From Halobium salinum (GTDB lineage Archaea > Halobacteriota > Halobacteria > Halobacteriales > Haloferacaceae): DNA of 64,000 nt. Below are positions 26,149 through 34,136 of this stretch, in pieces. Position numbers and translations under genes: made by a program. A model generated the notes under the pieces. That model was not told the origin of the DNA and ran no database searches. It saw only the letters and a list, made by a program, of their open reading frames with translations. The stretch covers positions 1 to 64,000 of the forward strand of contig NZ_JAODIW010000010.1 in the NCBI RefSeq assembly GCF_026586625.1. Reading direction: 5' to 3'. Position 1 is the stretch's first letter. Every line of letters starts with the position of its first letter.

Positions 26149-26928
26149 ATGACAGAGTTCTCCCAGAGCGACCTCGACGCGGACGAGCGGGTCGTCGACG
26201 CCGTCAGGACGCACGTCGCGGCACGCGAGGGGGTCCCGCCGAACGAACTCGTCTCGCCGTCGGCGGTCGTCGACGAGGCGTTCGTCGAACGGACCTTCCG
26301 GGGCTGTGAGGGCGCGGCGGTGAACGGACACGTCACGTTCGACTACGACGGGTACACGGTGACCGTCTCGACCGAGGGCCGGGTGACCATCGAGCCGCGG
26401 CCGGCGGTGGCGGCGGCCGACGACGAGGTGACCGCCGAGATGGTCCACGACCTGTTCACACGGAGCGGTCGGTGTGCCTTCGCCGCCCGGGAGGTCGCCT
26501 CGGTGTTCGATATCGGCGTCGACAGCGCCGTCGCGCGGCTCCGCGAACTCGGGACCGCGGGCGAGCTCGTCCACGTCACCGACGAGGCGGGCGCCGACGG
26601 GGTGTGGCGCGAGGAGCGCGAGCCGGTCGTGTTCGGCGAGGACGGCGGGTCGGTCGTCGCACTCGACACGAAGACGGCGAGCGTCGCCGAGGGTCCCGAC
26701 CGGCCCACGGCGCTCCGGGAGTTGGCCGACCGGCTCGACGACGCGAGCGGGATGGCCGAGTTCGCGGACGACGCTCCGGGCACGGCGACGCCTCAACGGA
26801 CGGCAGACCCCGAGGGGACGGCCGGAACGGTCGGCTCTTCGGCCGGCGGCGACGCCGGCGCCGACTCCCCGGTCCGGTCCGGGGCGACGGCGCAGACGGA
26901 CGACCGGACGTCGGGCGACGACGACTGA
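26149..26928 (+). CDS. HalOD1-domain protein with a second HTH-like domain
   Basis: 259 aa from the ATG at 26149. Residues about 8-80 match the haloarchaeal output domain HalOD1: a helical DERVVDAVRTHVAAREGV followed by the beta hairpin GHVTFDYDGYTVTVSTEG. Residues about 92-150 look like a winged helix, with AAREVASVFDIGVDSAVARL and then GELVHVTDE. The last 90 residues are acidic, Gly/Ala/Asp/Thr-rich and probably disordered. HalOD1 is usually attached to or encoded near signalling proteins; here it stands alone. Hairpin-repeat cluster B starts 62 bases after its stop. Confidence 0.75.
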   Translation: MTEFSQSDLDADERVVDAVRTHVAAREGVPPNELVSPSAVVDEAFVERTFRGCEGAAVNGHVTFDYDGYTVTVSTEGRVTIEPRPAVAAADDEVTAEMVHDLFTRSGRCAFAAREVASVFDIGVDSAVARLRELGTAGELVHVTDEAGADGVWREEREPVVFGEDGGSVVALDTKTASVAEGPDRPTALRELADRLDDASGMAEFADDAPGTATPQRTADPEGTAGTVGSSAGGDAGADSPVRSGATAQTDDRTSGDDD

Positions 26929-27351
26929 CGCGGTCGCGCCGCGAGCGACCCGTGTCGCGAGCACGCCCCACCGCGGCAGAGTGACGACGACCGAGCGCCA
27001 CGACGGCCGGCGTCTCGTCGCCGGTCGTCTCGCTGACGCGGGGGTGGAGACGATTCCGACCATCGAGCGCCACGACGGGCGCGGGTTTATCCGCGCCCAC
27101 ATCGCTGACGCGGGGGTTGGGACCACCGAGCGCCACGACGCCGAGCCGGTTCATCGGCTCGGTACTCGCTGAGGCGGGGGTGGGGCGACCGAGCACCATG
27201 TGAGCGGGGTCAGCGAGAGCCCCGTCCTCACGTCGCCCCGCGACGCGCCGAGACGGGAGGACGACAGACGGTCGAGGCCGCGCACGACCTCGGGTGTCGG
27301 CGCGAGTTTATGTTCTCAACACGCGTCCCTACCCCGCAGAGGAACTCGTTC
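26929..27351. other. 423-base intergenic region
   Basis: No gene on either strand looks real here. It contains the three hairpin repeats of cluster B (26991-27200). The promoter region of the lipoprotein gene follows, with a TATA-like AGTTTATG at 27306-27313. Confidence 0.6.
26991..27200 (+). repeat. Hairpin-repeat cluster B (three copies)
   Basis: Three units in tandem, about 70 bases apart, all in the orientation of the upstream HalOD1 gene. Each has a left flank GAGCGCCACGACG, an 8-bp stem, a 6-base loop, the complementary stem, and a right flank CGCTGACGCGGGGGT or close to it. Stems: copy 1 27005-27012/27019-27026 (one G-U pair), copy 2 27077-27084/27091-27098 (perfect, loop GTTTAT), copy 3 27141-27148/27155-27162 (perfect, loop GTTCAT). 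The three stems are unrelated in sequence. A fourth truncated left flank (CCGAGCACCA) occurs at about 27189. Confidence 0.85.
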
Positions 27352-27885
27352 ATGGAAGCGGACTTCCCCGTCGCCCGACGGGACGTTCTTCGGGCGGCCG
27401 GCGTCGCCGCGGTTGGGACGCTGGTCGGACTCGCGGGCTGTATCGACCTCGACGGACTGCTGAGTATCCCTGCGGTCACGTTCGTCAACGACACGTACGG
27501 CTACTCGCTCCGGTATCCGGAGGCGTGGACGGTCGACGGCGCCGACCCCGCGACCGTCGTGTTCGCTTCCGAGGCCGTCGACACATCACTCGTGGTGAAC
27601 GCGTCCGCGGCCGACGGGTCGTCGCTGGCCGGGCGGGTGGCCGTCGCACGCGAGTCGCTCGTCACCGGCGGGAGCCGACTGCTGACCGACGAGGCGACCT
27701 CGCTCGCGTCCGGCCAGGCGGCCCACGTCCTCGATTGGGAGAGCGAGACCGGCGAACAGTACGCGGCCCTCCTGACCGGGCGGGACGAGGTCTCGTTCCT
27801 CCTGTGGTACGTCCGCGGGTCGGACCCGTCGCTCGACGACGAGGCCGTCTGGCGGACGGTCAGTCGGTCGTTCGCGTTCTCCTGA
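27352..27885 (+). CDS. Lipoprotein with PsbP-like domain
   Basis: 177 aa from the ATG at 27352. A twin-arginine signal (VARRDVLRAAGVAAVG) and lipobox LAGC predict Tat export and lipid anchoring. The mature part begins with VTFVNDTYGYSLRYPEAWTV, the opening pattern of PsbP-like and related folds, and ends WRTVSRSFAFS. The ATG at 27310 is an alternative start that would add 14 residues before the signal. The role is unknown. Confidence 0.78.
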   Translation: MEADFPVARRDVLRAAGVAAVGTLVGLAGCIDLDGLLSIPAVTFVNDTYGYSLRYPEAWTVDGADPATVVFASEAVDTSLVVNASAADGSSLAGRVAVARESLVTGGSRLLTDEATSLASGQAAHVLDWESETGEQYAALLTGRDEVSFLLWYVRGSDPSLDDEAVWRTVSRSFAFS

Positions 27886-27912
27886 GCCGGGGCCGAGCGA
27901 CGGACCGAGTCC

Positions 27913-27918
27913 TTTTAC
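27913..27918 (+). promoter_or_regulatory. TATA-like box of the helicase gene
   Basis: TTTTAC within CCTTTTACCC, about 31 bases before the ATG at 27947. Confidence 0.5.
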
Positions 27919-27946
27919 CCGATGAGGCGTCAGAAACCCACAGTAC

Positions 27947-30382
27947 ATGGGCAGTCGCCAGCGGTCCCCGAGCGAGGACGACGAGGCCGAGACGACGGAC
28001 CAGGCGGCGTGGGAGGCGGTGTTCGGTCACGACGAGCCGTACCCGGAGCAGCGCGACGGCATCGACGCCGCCGTCGACGCCGCTCGCGACGAGGGGTTCG
28101 CCGTCGTCGAGGGGGCCTGCGGGACGGGCAAGACGATGCTCGCACTCACCGCCGGTATCCACCTCGTGCGCGACCCCGACTCCGCCTTCGAGCGCGTGGT
28201 GGTGCTGACGAGCGTCAAACAGCAGCTCAGACAGTTCGAGGACGACCTCCGGACCATCAACCAGAGGCTCCCCGAGGAGTGGAATCCGATTTCGGCGCTG
28301 ACGCTCGTGGGGAAAGCCGACGTGTGTCCCTACGCCCGCGAGAACGCCGGCGGCGTCGACACGCGCAACGTCTACGAGCGCTGTGAAGGGTTGCGCGAGC
28401 GCACCCGCAACCTCGTCGGCGAGGACGGGCCGACGACGGCCGGCGCGCTCGTCGACCAGTCGAAGCGCGCACAGACCGGGCTGGCGGACTCTGGCGCGGA
28501 CGGCGGGAGGGCTGGCGTCTCCTACCTCGAGACCGCCGGCGAACCCACCCCCTACCTGCCCCAGACCGGCGAGTACGGTGACGGGCGCGGGACGACCGAG
28601 TACTGTCCGTTCTACGCGCAGTTCCTCGAGGACCTGCCCGAGGACGGCGACCCCGTCGAGGCCGTCCCGTTCGACCTGACCGACCGCGGCCTGCTCGACA
28701 CCGAGGACCTCGTCTCGCTCGCGGCGGGCCACGGCTCCTGTCCCCATTCAGTAATGGGCGCCGTCCTGCCGCACGTTGAGGTCGTCGTCGGCAACTACTA
28801 CCACGCGTTCGACCCGGTGACGGCGGCGACGTTCACCGGCGAACTGCTCTCCGAGGAGACGTTCGTCGTCTGCGACGAGGCCCACATGCTCGAACCCCGT
28901 GTCAGGGACCTCGTCAGCGACGCCGTCGCCGACCGGAGCCTGCGCGACGCCGAGAACGAACTCACCAGGGTCGTACAGGCCGTGGAGTTCGACGACGGTC
29001 CCGGCGGCGAGGGGTCGCGACCGGGAGAGTCCGCGAGCGTCGCCGGGCAGTCCTCCGACGCCGACCTCGTCCGCGCCGAACTCGAAGACAGCGACGTGAC
29101 GTTCACCGAGGTGAAGCAGGTGCGGGCCTTCCTCCGGGACCTCCGCGAGGAGTTGGACCGCCGCGTGAAAGGCCACCTCGACCGCGAACGACCGGATTGG
29201 CGGGCGGACCTGACGAGTCTCGACGACGGCGAGATTCCGTTGCGCGACCCGGAGGTACCCGCCGAAGACGAGGTGACGGCGTGGGCGAAGGACACCGACC
29301 ACAACGGTATCTGGGCGCGCGCCGAGAGCGTCGGCGCCGTCGTCGCCCGCATCCTCGACGAACTCGAGGGGGAGGACCGCCAGCGCACCGTCCCGGGCGT
29401 CGGCGCCACGGTCGGCAAGTGGTTCGCGCTCGACCACGAGACGTACTTTCGGGAGATAGAGCTGGAGCGGACGTGGGACGAGACCGAACCCCCAGACTCC
29501 TGGCGCCGGGCGTACAACGCGCGTCTCGCGCTTCACAACTGCGTGCCGAGCGACGCCATCGGCGACCGTCTCGGGGAGTTCGGCGGGGGCGTGCTGATGA
29601 GCGCCACGCTCGAACCGGTCGACGTGTTCCGCGAGGTGACGGGGCTCGACCACCTCGAAGCGTCGGGGCGACCGGTCGTCGAGCGAACGTACGGACTCAA
29701 CTTTCCGCCCGAGAACAGGGAGAGCTTCGCGGTCGACGCACCGAAGTTCACCTACGGCAACCGCGGTGCCCCGAACGAAGACACCGAGGCGCGGCGGGTC
29801 CACGCCGACTGTGCGGCCGCCATCGCCGGCCGACCGGGGAACGTCCTCGTGGGGATGCCGAGCTACGGCGAGGCGGAGTGGATGGCCGGCGTCCTCCGCG
29901 ACCGACTCGACAAACCCGTCCTGCTCGACGAGTCCAGCGACGACGCGGCGACGGAGACGCTCAAAGCGGACTTCTTCGGCGGCGCGGACAAGGTGCTCGT
30001 GACGAGCATCCGCGGGACGCTCACGGAGGGCGTCGACTACCGCGGGGACCGCCTCTCGGCCGCGGTCGTCTGTGGCGTCCCCATCATCAACACCGCCAGC
30101 CCGCGCACCAAGGCGCTGGTGACGGCCTACGACCGCACGTTCGGCTCGGGGTTCGAGACCGCCCTAACCGTTCCCGCCGTCCGGAAGGCCCGGCAGGCCG
30201 TCGGCCGCGTGATTCGGGGCCCGGAGGAGGTCGGCGTCCGTGCGTTCGTCGACGCCCGCTACGCGCGGGAGTCGTGGAACGCCGTCAGGGAGTACCTCCC
30301 GGAGTACGAGCGGGAGGAGTTCACGCCGGTCAGCCCGGATATGCTGTCCTTCGGGTTGGACCGCTTCTGGGGTTCGGTCTGA
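27947..30382 (+). CDS. ATP-dependent DNA helicase, XPD/Rad3/DinG superfamily 2
   Basis: 811 aa. Walker A GACGTGKT at residues 56-63, Walker B DEAH at 310-313 (VVCDEAHML) and the C-terminal helicase block with LVGMPSYGEAEWM, SIRGTLTEGVDYRG and QAVGRVIRGPEEVG. Four cysteines between the Walker motifs (Cys127, Cys146, Cys220 and Cys265) are candidates for the 4Fe-4S cluster of this family, though their spacing is wider than in characterised XPD. Predicted 5'-3' DNA helicase in repair or recombination. Larger than typical archaeal XPD, because of acidic inserts at about 320-400. Confidence 0.88.
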   Translation: MGSRQRSPSEDDEAETTDQAAWEAVFGHDEPYPEQRDGIDAAVDAARDEGFAVVEGACGTGKTMLALTAGIHLVRDPDSAFERVVVLTSVKQQLRQFEDDLRTINQRLPEEWNPISALTLVGKADVCPYARENAGGVDTRNVYERCEGLRERTRNLVGEDGPTTAGALVDQSKRAQTGLADSGADGGRAGVSYLETAGEPTPYLPQTGEYGDGRGTTEYCPFYAQFLEDLPEDGDPVEAVPFDLTDRGLLDTEDLVSLAAGHGSCPHSVMGAVLPHVEVVVGNYYHAFDPVTAATFTGELLSEETFVVCDEAHMLEPRVRDLVSDAVADRSLRDAENELTRVVQAVEFDDGPGGEGSRPGESASVAGQSSDADLVRAELEDSDVTFTEVKQVRAFLRDLREELDRRVKGHLDRERPDWRADLTSLDDGEIPLRDPEVPAEDEVTAWAKDTDHNGIWARAESVGAVVARILDELEGEDRQRTVPGVGATVGKWFALDHETYFREIELERTWDETEPPDSWRRAYNARLALHNCVPSDAIGDRLGEFGGGVLMSATLEPVDVFREVTGLDHLEASGRPVVERTYGLNFPPENRESFAVDAPKFTYGNRGAPNEDTEARRVHADCAAAIAGRPGNVLVGMPSYGEAEWMAGVLRDRLDKPVLLDESSDDAATETLKADFFGGADKVLVTSIRGTLTEGVDYRGDRLSAAVVCGVPIINTASPRTKALVTAYDRTFGSGFETALTVPAVRKARQAVGRVIRGPEEVGVRAFVDARYARESWNAVREYLPEYEREEFTPVSPDMLSFGLDRFWGSV

Positions 30383-30414
30383 ACCCGAGAGCCCAGGAGA
30401 GAAGCGCGACGGGG

Positions 30415-31470
30415 TTACGCCGAACTGTTCTCCGAGCCGTACCCCCAGACGCCGCGGTCGGCGGCCTGTGCGTCGGCTTCGGCCGAGGTGAACGCCGTCC
30501 GCTGTGAGAACTCGCGGTCGGTCACGCGAGCGAACCCACCTTCGACTAGCTGCTCGTTGTACGACTGCCCGTCGTGGGTGAGGTAGACCAGCAGTCGCCC
30601 GTTCGGACCCGTGCGGTCGGCCTCGGAGCCGGTCTCGATGGTCACGGTCCGACCGTCGAGCGTCGAGCGGGCCCGGTCGCTGGACTCGTACCCCCAGTCG
30701 CGGAGCCAGTTCTTCCCCTCACGGGAGTCCGGGACGCCCTCGAACTCGTCCGGTCGGTTGTCGCTCCGGGTCTCCGGCGTGTCGACGCCGAGCAGACGCA
30801 CGTCCTCGGTGTGACCGTCCGGGAAGCGCACCTCGAGCGTGTCACCGTCGACGACCTCGACGACGGTGACCTGCCAGGACTCGGTCCGGGCGGGTCGGTC
30901 GGTAGTCGTCGTGGTCGTCGTGGTCGTCGCGGTCGTCGCGGTCGTCGTAGTCGCCGTGGTGGTCGTGGTCGCCGTGGTAGTCGTTGCCGTCGTCGTCGTC
31001 TCGGCAGGCGTCGTCGTCTCGGCGGGCGTCGTCGAACCGACGGCCGTGGTCGTCGTGCCTCCGGAGGACGCGGTCGTCGAGGCGTTCGGGTCACCGCCGT
31101 CGGTGATGGTCGTCCCCTCGGTGGTCGTTTCCGTCGGGGTCCGCGTCGCCGTCGTGGCGTTCGACTCGGAATCGACCGAGTCGTCGCTCGAGGTGTTCGA
31201 CTCGGTCGACACAGTCGACTCACTCGACCCGCCCGTATCCGTCGCGTTCGGGGACGCAACCGACCCGTTCGCCGACGAGTCGTTCGTCGTCGCGTTCGTG
31301 CCTCCCGACTCGGTCGTCGTCGACGCGTTCACCGCGGACGACTCGGTCGGCGAGAGAGTCTCGTTCGAGACGCTGTCGTTCCCGACGCTCTGGCTCGCCC
31401 CGCCACACCCGGCGAGGAGGACGAGGAGGGCCGCCGCGACGGAGAACCATCGCTTGTCTTTGCTGTCCAT
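30415..31470 (-). CDS. Lipoprotein thermonuclease (SNase-like) with Thr-rich linker
   Basis: 351 aa from the ATG at 31470 (MDSKDKRWF). Sec lipoprotein signal with lipobox LLAGC. Residues about 25-205 form a Ser/Thr/Asn linker containing many N-x-S/T sites and long runs of Thr with Ala. The SNase domain (about 210-340) has VVEVVDGDTLEVRFPDG, VRLLGVDTPETR and GRLLVYL, which supply the catalytic Asp, Glu and Arg residues of the family. Expected to be a surface-anchored nuclease able to degrade environmental DNA or RNA. The linker is encoded by a GTCGTC-like microsatellite at about 30900-31030. Confidence 0.87.
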   Translation of the reverse strand: MDSKDKRWFSVAAALLVLLAGCGGASQSVGNDSVSNETLSPTESSAVNASTTTESGGTNATTNDSSANGSVASPNATDTGGSSESTVSTESNTSSDDSVDSESNATTATRTPTETTTEGTTITDGGDPNASTTASSGGTTTTAVGSTTPAETTTPAETTTTATTTTATTTTTATTTTATTATTTTTTTTTDRPARTESWQVTVVEVVDGDTLEVRFPDGHTEDVRLLGVDTPETRSDNRPDEFEGVPDSREGKNWLRDWGYESSDRARSTLDGRTVTIETGSEADRTGPNGRLLVYLTHDGQSYNEQLVEGGFARVTDREFSQRTAFTSAEADAQAADRGVWGYGSENSSA

Positions 31471-31513
31471 GACGGTCACGGATTCGTGAACGTCCCGGAT
31501 AAGCGAGGTCGGT

Positions 31514-31555
31514 CGTTGCGACCGAAACGGTCGCCGTTGGTCGCGAAACAGTCGC
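31514..31555. promoter_or_regulatory. Two abutting 21-bp direct repeats, possible operator
   Basis: 31514-31534 and 31535-31555 share 16 of 21 bases, in the blocks CGTTG, CGAAAC and GTCGC. The first also contains a perfect dyad GCGACCG-AAA-CGGTCGC (31518-31534). They sit just upstream of a TATA-like sequence (about 31497-31504) for the nuclease gene on the minus strand. Confidence 0.5.
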
Positions 31556-31682
31556 TTACGGCCCGCGTAAGGCGTGAGAACGGTGACCGGGTCGCCTTCG
31601 CGGACCCGTTCGGGACTCCCCGAGACCGTCCGGAGGCCGGCTTCCGGGAACTACCGCCGGCGGCGGGTCCCGGTCGCGGTCG

Positions 31683-32594
31683 CTACCGCAGGATGCGCTT
31701 GCCGAAGGCGCTCGCGGCGAGTTCGGCGGCGAGTTCGGCCGTCTCGTTGTGTTCGTCGAGGATGGGGTTCACCTCGACCACGTCGACGGACCGGACGGCG
31801 TCGGAGTCGGCGATGGTCTCGAGCGCGGAGTGGGCCTCGCGGTAGGTGGCGCCGCCGCGGACCGGCGTCCCGACGCCCGGTGCGGTCTTCGGGTCGAGCC
31901 AGTCGAGGTCGAGGCTGACGTGAACCCCGTCGGTGCCGTCGGTGGCGACCGAGAGGGCCTCCTCGACGACGGTCGTGACGCCGTGTTCGTCGAGGTCGGA
32001 CATGGTGTAGGCCGTCACGTCGCTGTCGCGGATGGCGGCCCGTTCGGCCTCGTCGAGGGCTCGCAGGCCGACGATGGCGACGTTCTCCTCGCGCAGGCCC
32101 TCCGCGTTCGCCCAGTCGACGCCCTCGAAGTCGCCGACGCCGAGCGCCGCGGCGAGGGGCATCCCGTGGACGTTCCCGCTGGGTGAGGTGGACGGCGTGT
32201 TGTAGTCGCCGTGGGCGTCCAGCCAGACGACGCCGACGTCGGCGTCGCGCGCCGAGCCGACCATCGACCCGATGGCGATAGAGTGGTCGCCCCCCAGCGT
32301 GAGCGGCGTCTCGCCGGCTTCGAGCGTGTCGGCGACGGTCTCGGTCAGGTCGCGCGTCGTCTCCTCGACCTCCCGGAAGAACTTCGCCTTCCCCGCCATC
32401 GGCTGGGTGGCGTCCGGGTCCCGCTCCTCGGCTCGGGGGATGGAGAGGTCGCCGGTGTCGACCGCCTCCACGCCGGCCTCGTTCAGTTCGCGTGCCAGTC
32501 CGCCGTAGCGGATGGCGGAGGGCCCCATGTCGACCCCGCGTCGGTCTGCGCCCAGGTCCATCGGCACCCCGATGATACGGACCGTTCGTGACAT
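31683..32594 (-). CDS. rocF: Arginase (ureohydrolase family)
   Basis: 303 aa from the ATG at 32594. Hydrolyses L-arginine to ornithine and urea. Binuclear Mn sites: His104 (GGDHS), Asp126/His128/Asp130 (WLDAHGDYN) and Asp229/Asp231 (SLDLDWLDP). NVHGMPLAAALG carries the substrate-loop His143. The overall pattern, with IIGVPMDLGADRRGVDMGPS at the start, is that of arginase rather than agmatinase or formimidoylglutamase. The in-frame extension to 32618 lies in the divergent promoter. Divergent from the DUF389 gene. Confidence 0.9.
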   Translation of the reverse strand: MSRTVRIIGVPMDLGADRRGVDMGPSAIRYGGLARELNEAGVEAVDTGDLSIPRAEERDPDATQPMAGKAKFFREVEETTRDLTETVADTLEAGETPLTLGGDHSIAIGSMVGSARDADVGVVWLDAHGDYNTPSTSPSGNVHGMPLAAALGVGDFEGVDWANAEGLREENVAIVGLRALDEAERAAIRDSDVTAYTMSDLDEHGVTTVVEEALSVATDGTDGVHVSLDLDWLDPKTAPGVGTPVRGGATYREAHSALETIADSDAVRSVDVVEVNPILDEHNETAELAAELAASAFGKRILR

Positions 32595-32759
32595 ACTCGA
32601 CCCTCCCACCGGCCCCACTTATCGGTAGGTGGTCGGCGAGCGTCGCGCGCCGGACGCCGACCCGGTCGGGTCCCCCCGGCCGGCGAGTGGGCGAGTCGGC
32701 GGGGACGGCGCCGCAGAACCCGGAACCCCTTTCCGCACGCCGGGCGCGTCCACGAGCGG

Positions 32760-34136
32760 ATGCGGCTCATCAAGGTGCTCGTCCCGGACGGGAAGCTGTC
32801 GACCGTTCTGGACGTCCTCGACCGCGAGAACGTCGATTTCGTCGTGACCGAAGGGGTCTCGCACGACCGCGACGCCCCGGGTGACGGCGACGACTCGACC
32901 ACGCTCGTCGAGTTCCCGCTGCCGACGCAGGCCGTCGGCTACGTCCTCGGAGAGATTCGGGACGCCGGGCTGGACGACTCCGAGTACACGGTCGTGACCA
33001 GCGTCGAGACGGCGAAAACTCGACACCTCCAGGAGCTTGAGAACCGGTTCGTCGCCGGGGTCGAGGAGGACGACAGCGTCGCCCAGGAGGAGATTCGGGC
33101 GAAGGCCCTCGGCATGCACCGCGGGGCGCTCACCTACTACGCGCTGACGGTGTTCTCGGCCATCGTCGCCGCCGCGGGGCTCCTGCTGGACTCGCCGGCC
33201 GTCGTCGTCGGCGCGATGGTCATCGCCCCGCAGGTCGGCTCCGCACTCATCGCGAGCGTCGGCGTCGCGCTCGACGACCGCCGGATGGTCTCGCTCGGCG
33301 TCCGCGACCAACTGCTCGGGTTCGCCGCCGCCATCGTCGCCTCGCTCCTCTTCGGGCTGGGACTGAAGTCGGGGTTCTTCATCGCGCCGTCGCTCAACGT
33401 CTCCGCCGTGGGACAGATAAACCAGCGTATCTCCCCGGGACTGCTCTCGGTCTCCGTCGCCTTCTGTGCCGGCGCCGCGGGCGCCTTCGGGCTGGCGACC
33501 GCGCTCCCGGTCTCGCTCGTGGGCGTGATGATCGCGGCCGCGCTCATCCCCGCCGCCGCGGCCGTCGGTATCGGCATCGCGTGGGGGCTCCCGGGCGTCG
33601 CCGCCGGCGCCTTCATCCTCCTCGTCGTCAACGCGGTCGCCGTCAACCTCGCCGGCTTCGTCGTCCTCTGGTATCTCGGCTACCGCCCGGACGACTGGGG
33701 CGGAGACGACCTCCCGACCCTGCTCTCCTCGTACCGCGTCTCGGTCACCACCGTCGCGCTCCTCCTCGTCCTCTTCGCCGGCTTCGGCGGCCTCCTCGTC
33801 GACCAGATAGCCTTCGACAACGAGGTGAACGGCGCGATCGACGACGTGCTCGAAGAGGAGCGGTACGCCGAACTCGAGCTTCGCGGGGTCGACGTCGAGC
33901 TCGGTCTGGTCTCGCGGTTCGACCAGCAGCCGGAGGTGACGGTGACGGTCGCGCGCCCGGTCGACGAGTCCTTCCCGGCGCTCGCGGACCGGCTCGACCG
34001 GGCGATCGACGACCGGGTCGAGGACGACGTGCTCGTGTCCGTCGAGTACCGCGACCGCCAGCGCTCCGAACCGACGAACGGCGACGGGCAGAACAGCATC
34101 GGCGGTCGCGCGGTGACCGGTCCCGCCTACTTGTAG
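32760..34136 (+). CDS. TIGR00341/DUF389 family membrane protein
   Basis: 458 aa. An N-terminal soluble domain (about 1-115) starts MRLIKVLVPDGKLSTVLDVL. The DUF389 membrane domain follows, with DSPAVVVGAMVIAPQVGSAL and at least six helices between about 120 and 335, then a C-terminal soluble acidic domain. Function in archaea is not established. The last 10 bases overlap the convergent epimerase gene at its 3' end. Confidence 0.85.
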   Translation: MRLIKVLVPDGKLSTVLDVLDRENVDFVVTEGVSHDRDAPGDGDDSTTLVEFPLPTQAVGYVLGEIRDAGLDDSEYTVVTSVETAKTRHLQELENRFVAGVEEDDSVAQEEIRAKALGMHRGALTYYALTVFSAIVAAAGLLLDSPAVVVGAMVIAPQVGSALIASVGVALDDRRMVSLGVRDQLLGFAAAIVASLLFGLGLKSGFFIAPSLNVSAVGQINQRISPGLLSVSVAFCAGAAGAFGLATALPVSLVGVMIAAALIPAAAAVGIGIAWGLPGVAAGAFILLVVNAVAVNLAGFVVLWYLGYRPDDWGGDDLPTLLSSYRVSVTTVALLLVLFAGFGGLLVDQIAFDNEVNGAIDDVLEEERYAELELRGVDVELGLVSRFDQQPEVTVTVARPVDESFPALADRLDRAIDDRVEDDVLVSVEYRDRQRSEPTNGDGQNSIGGRAVTGPAYL

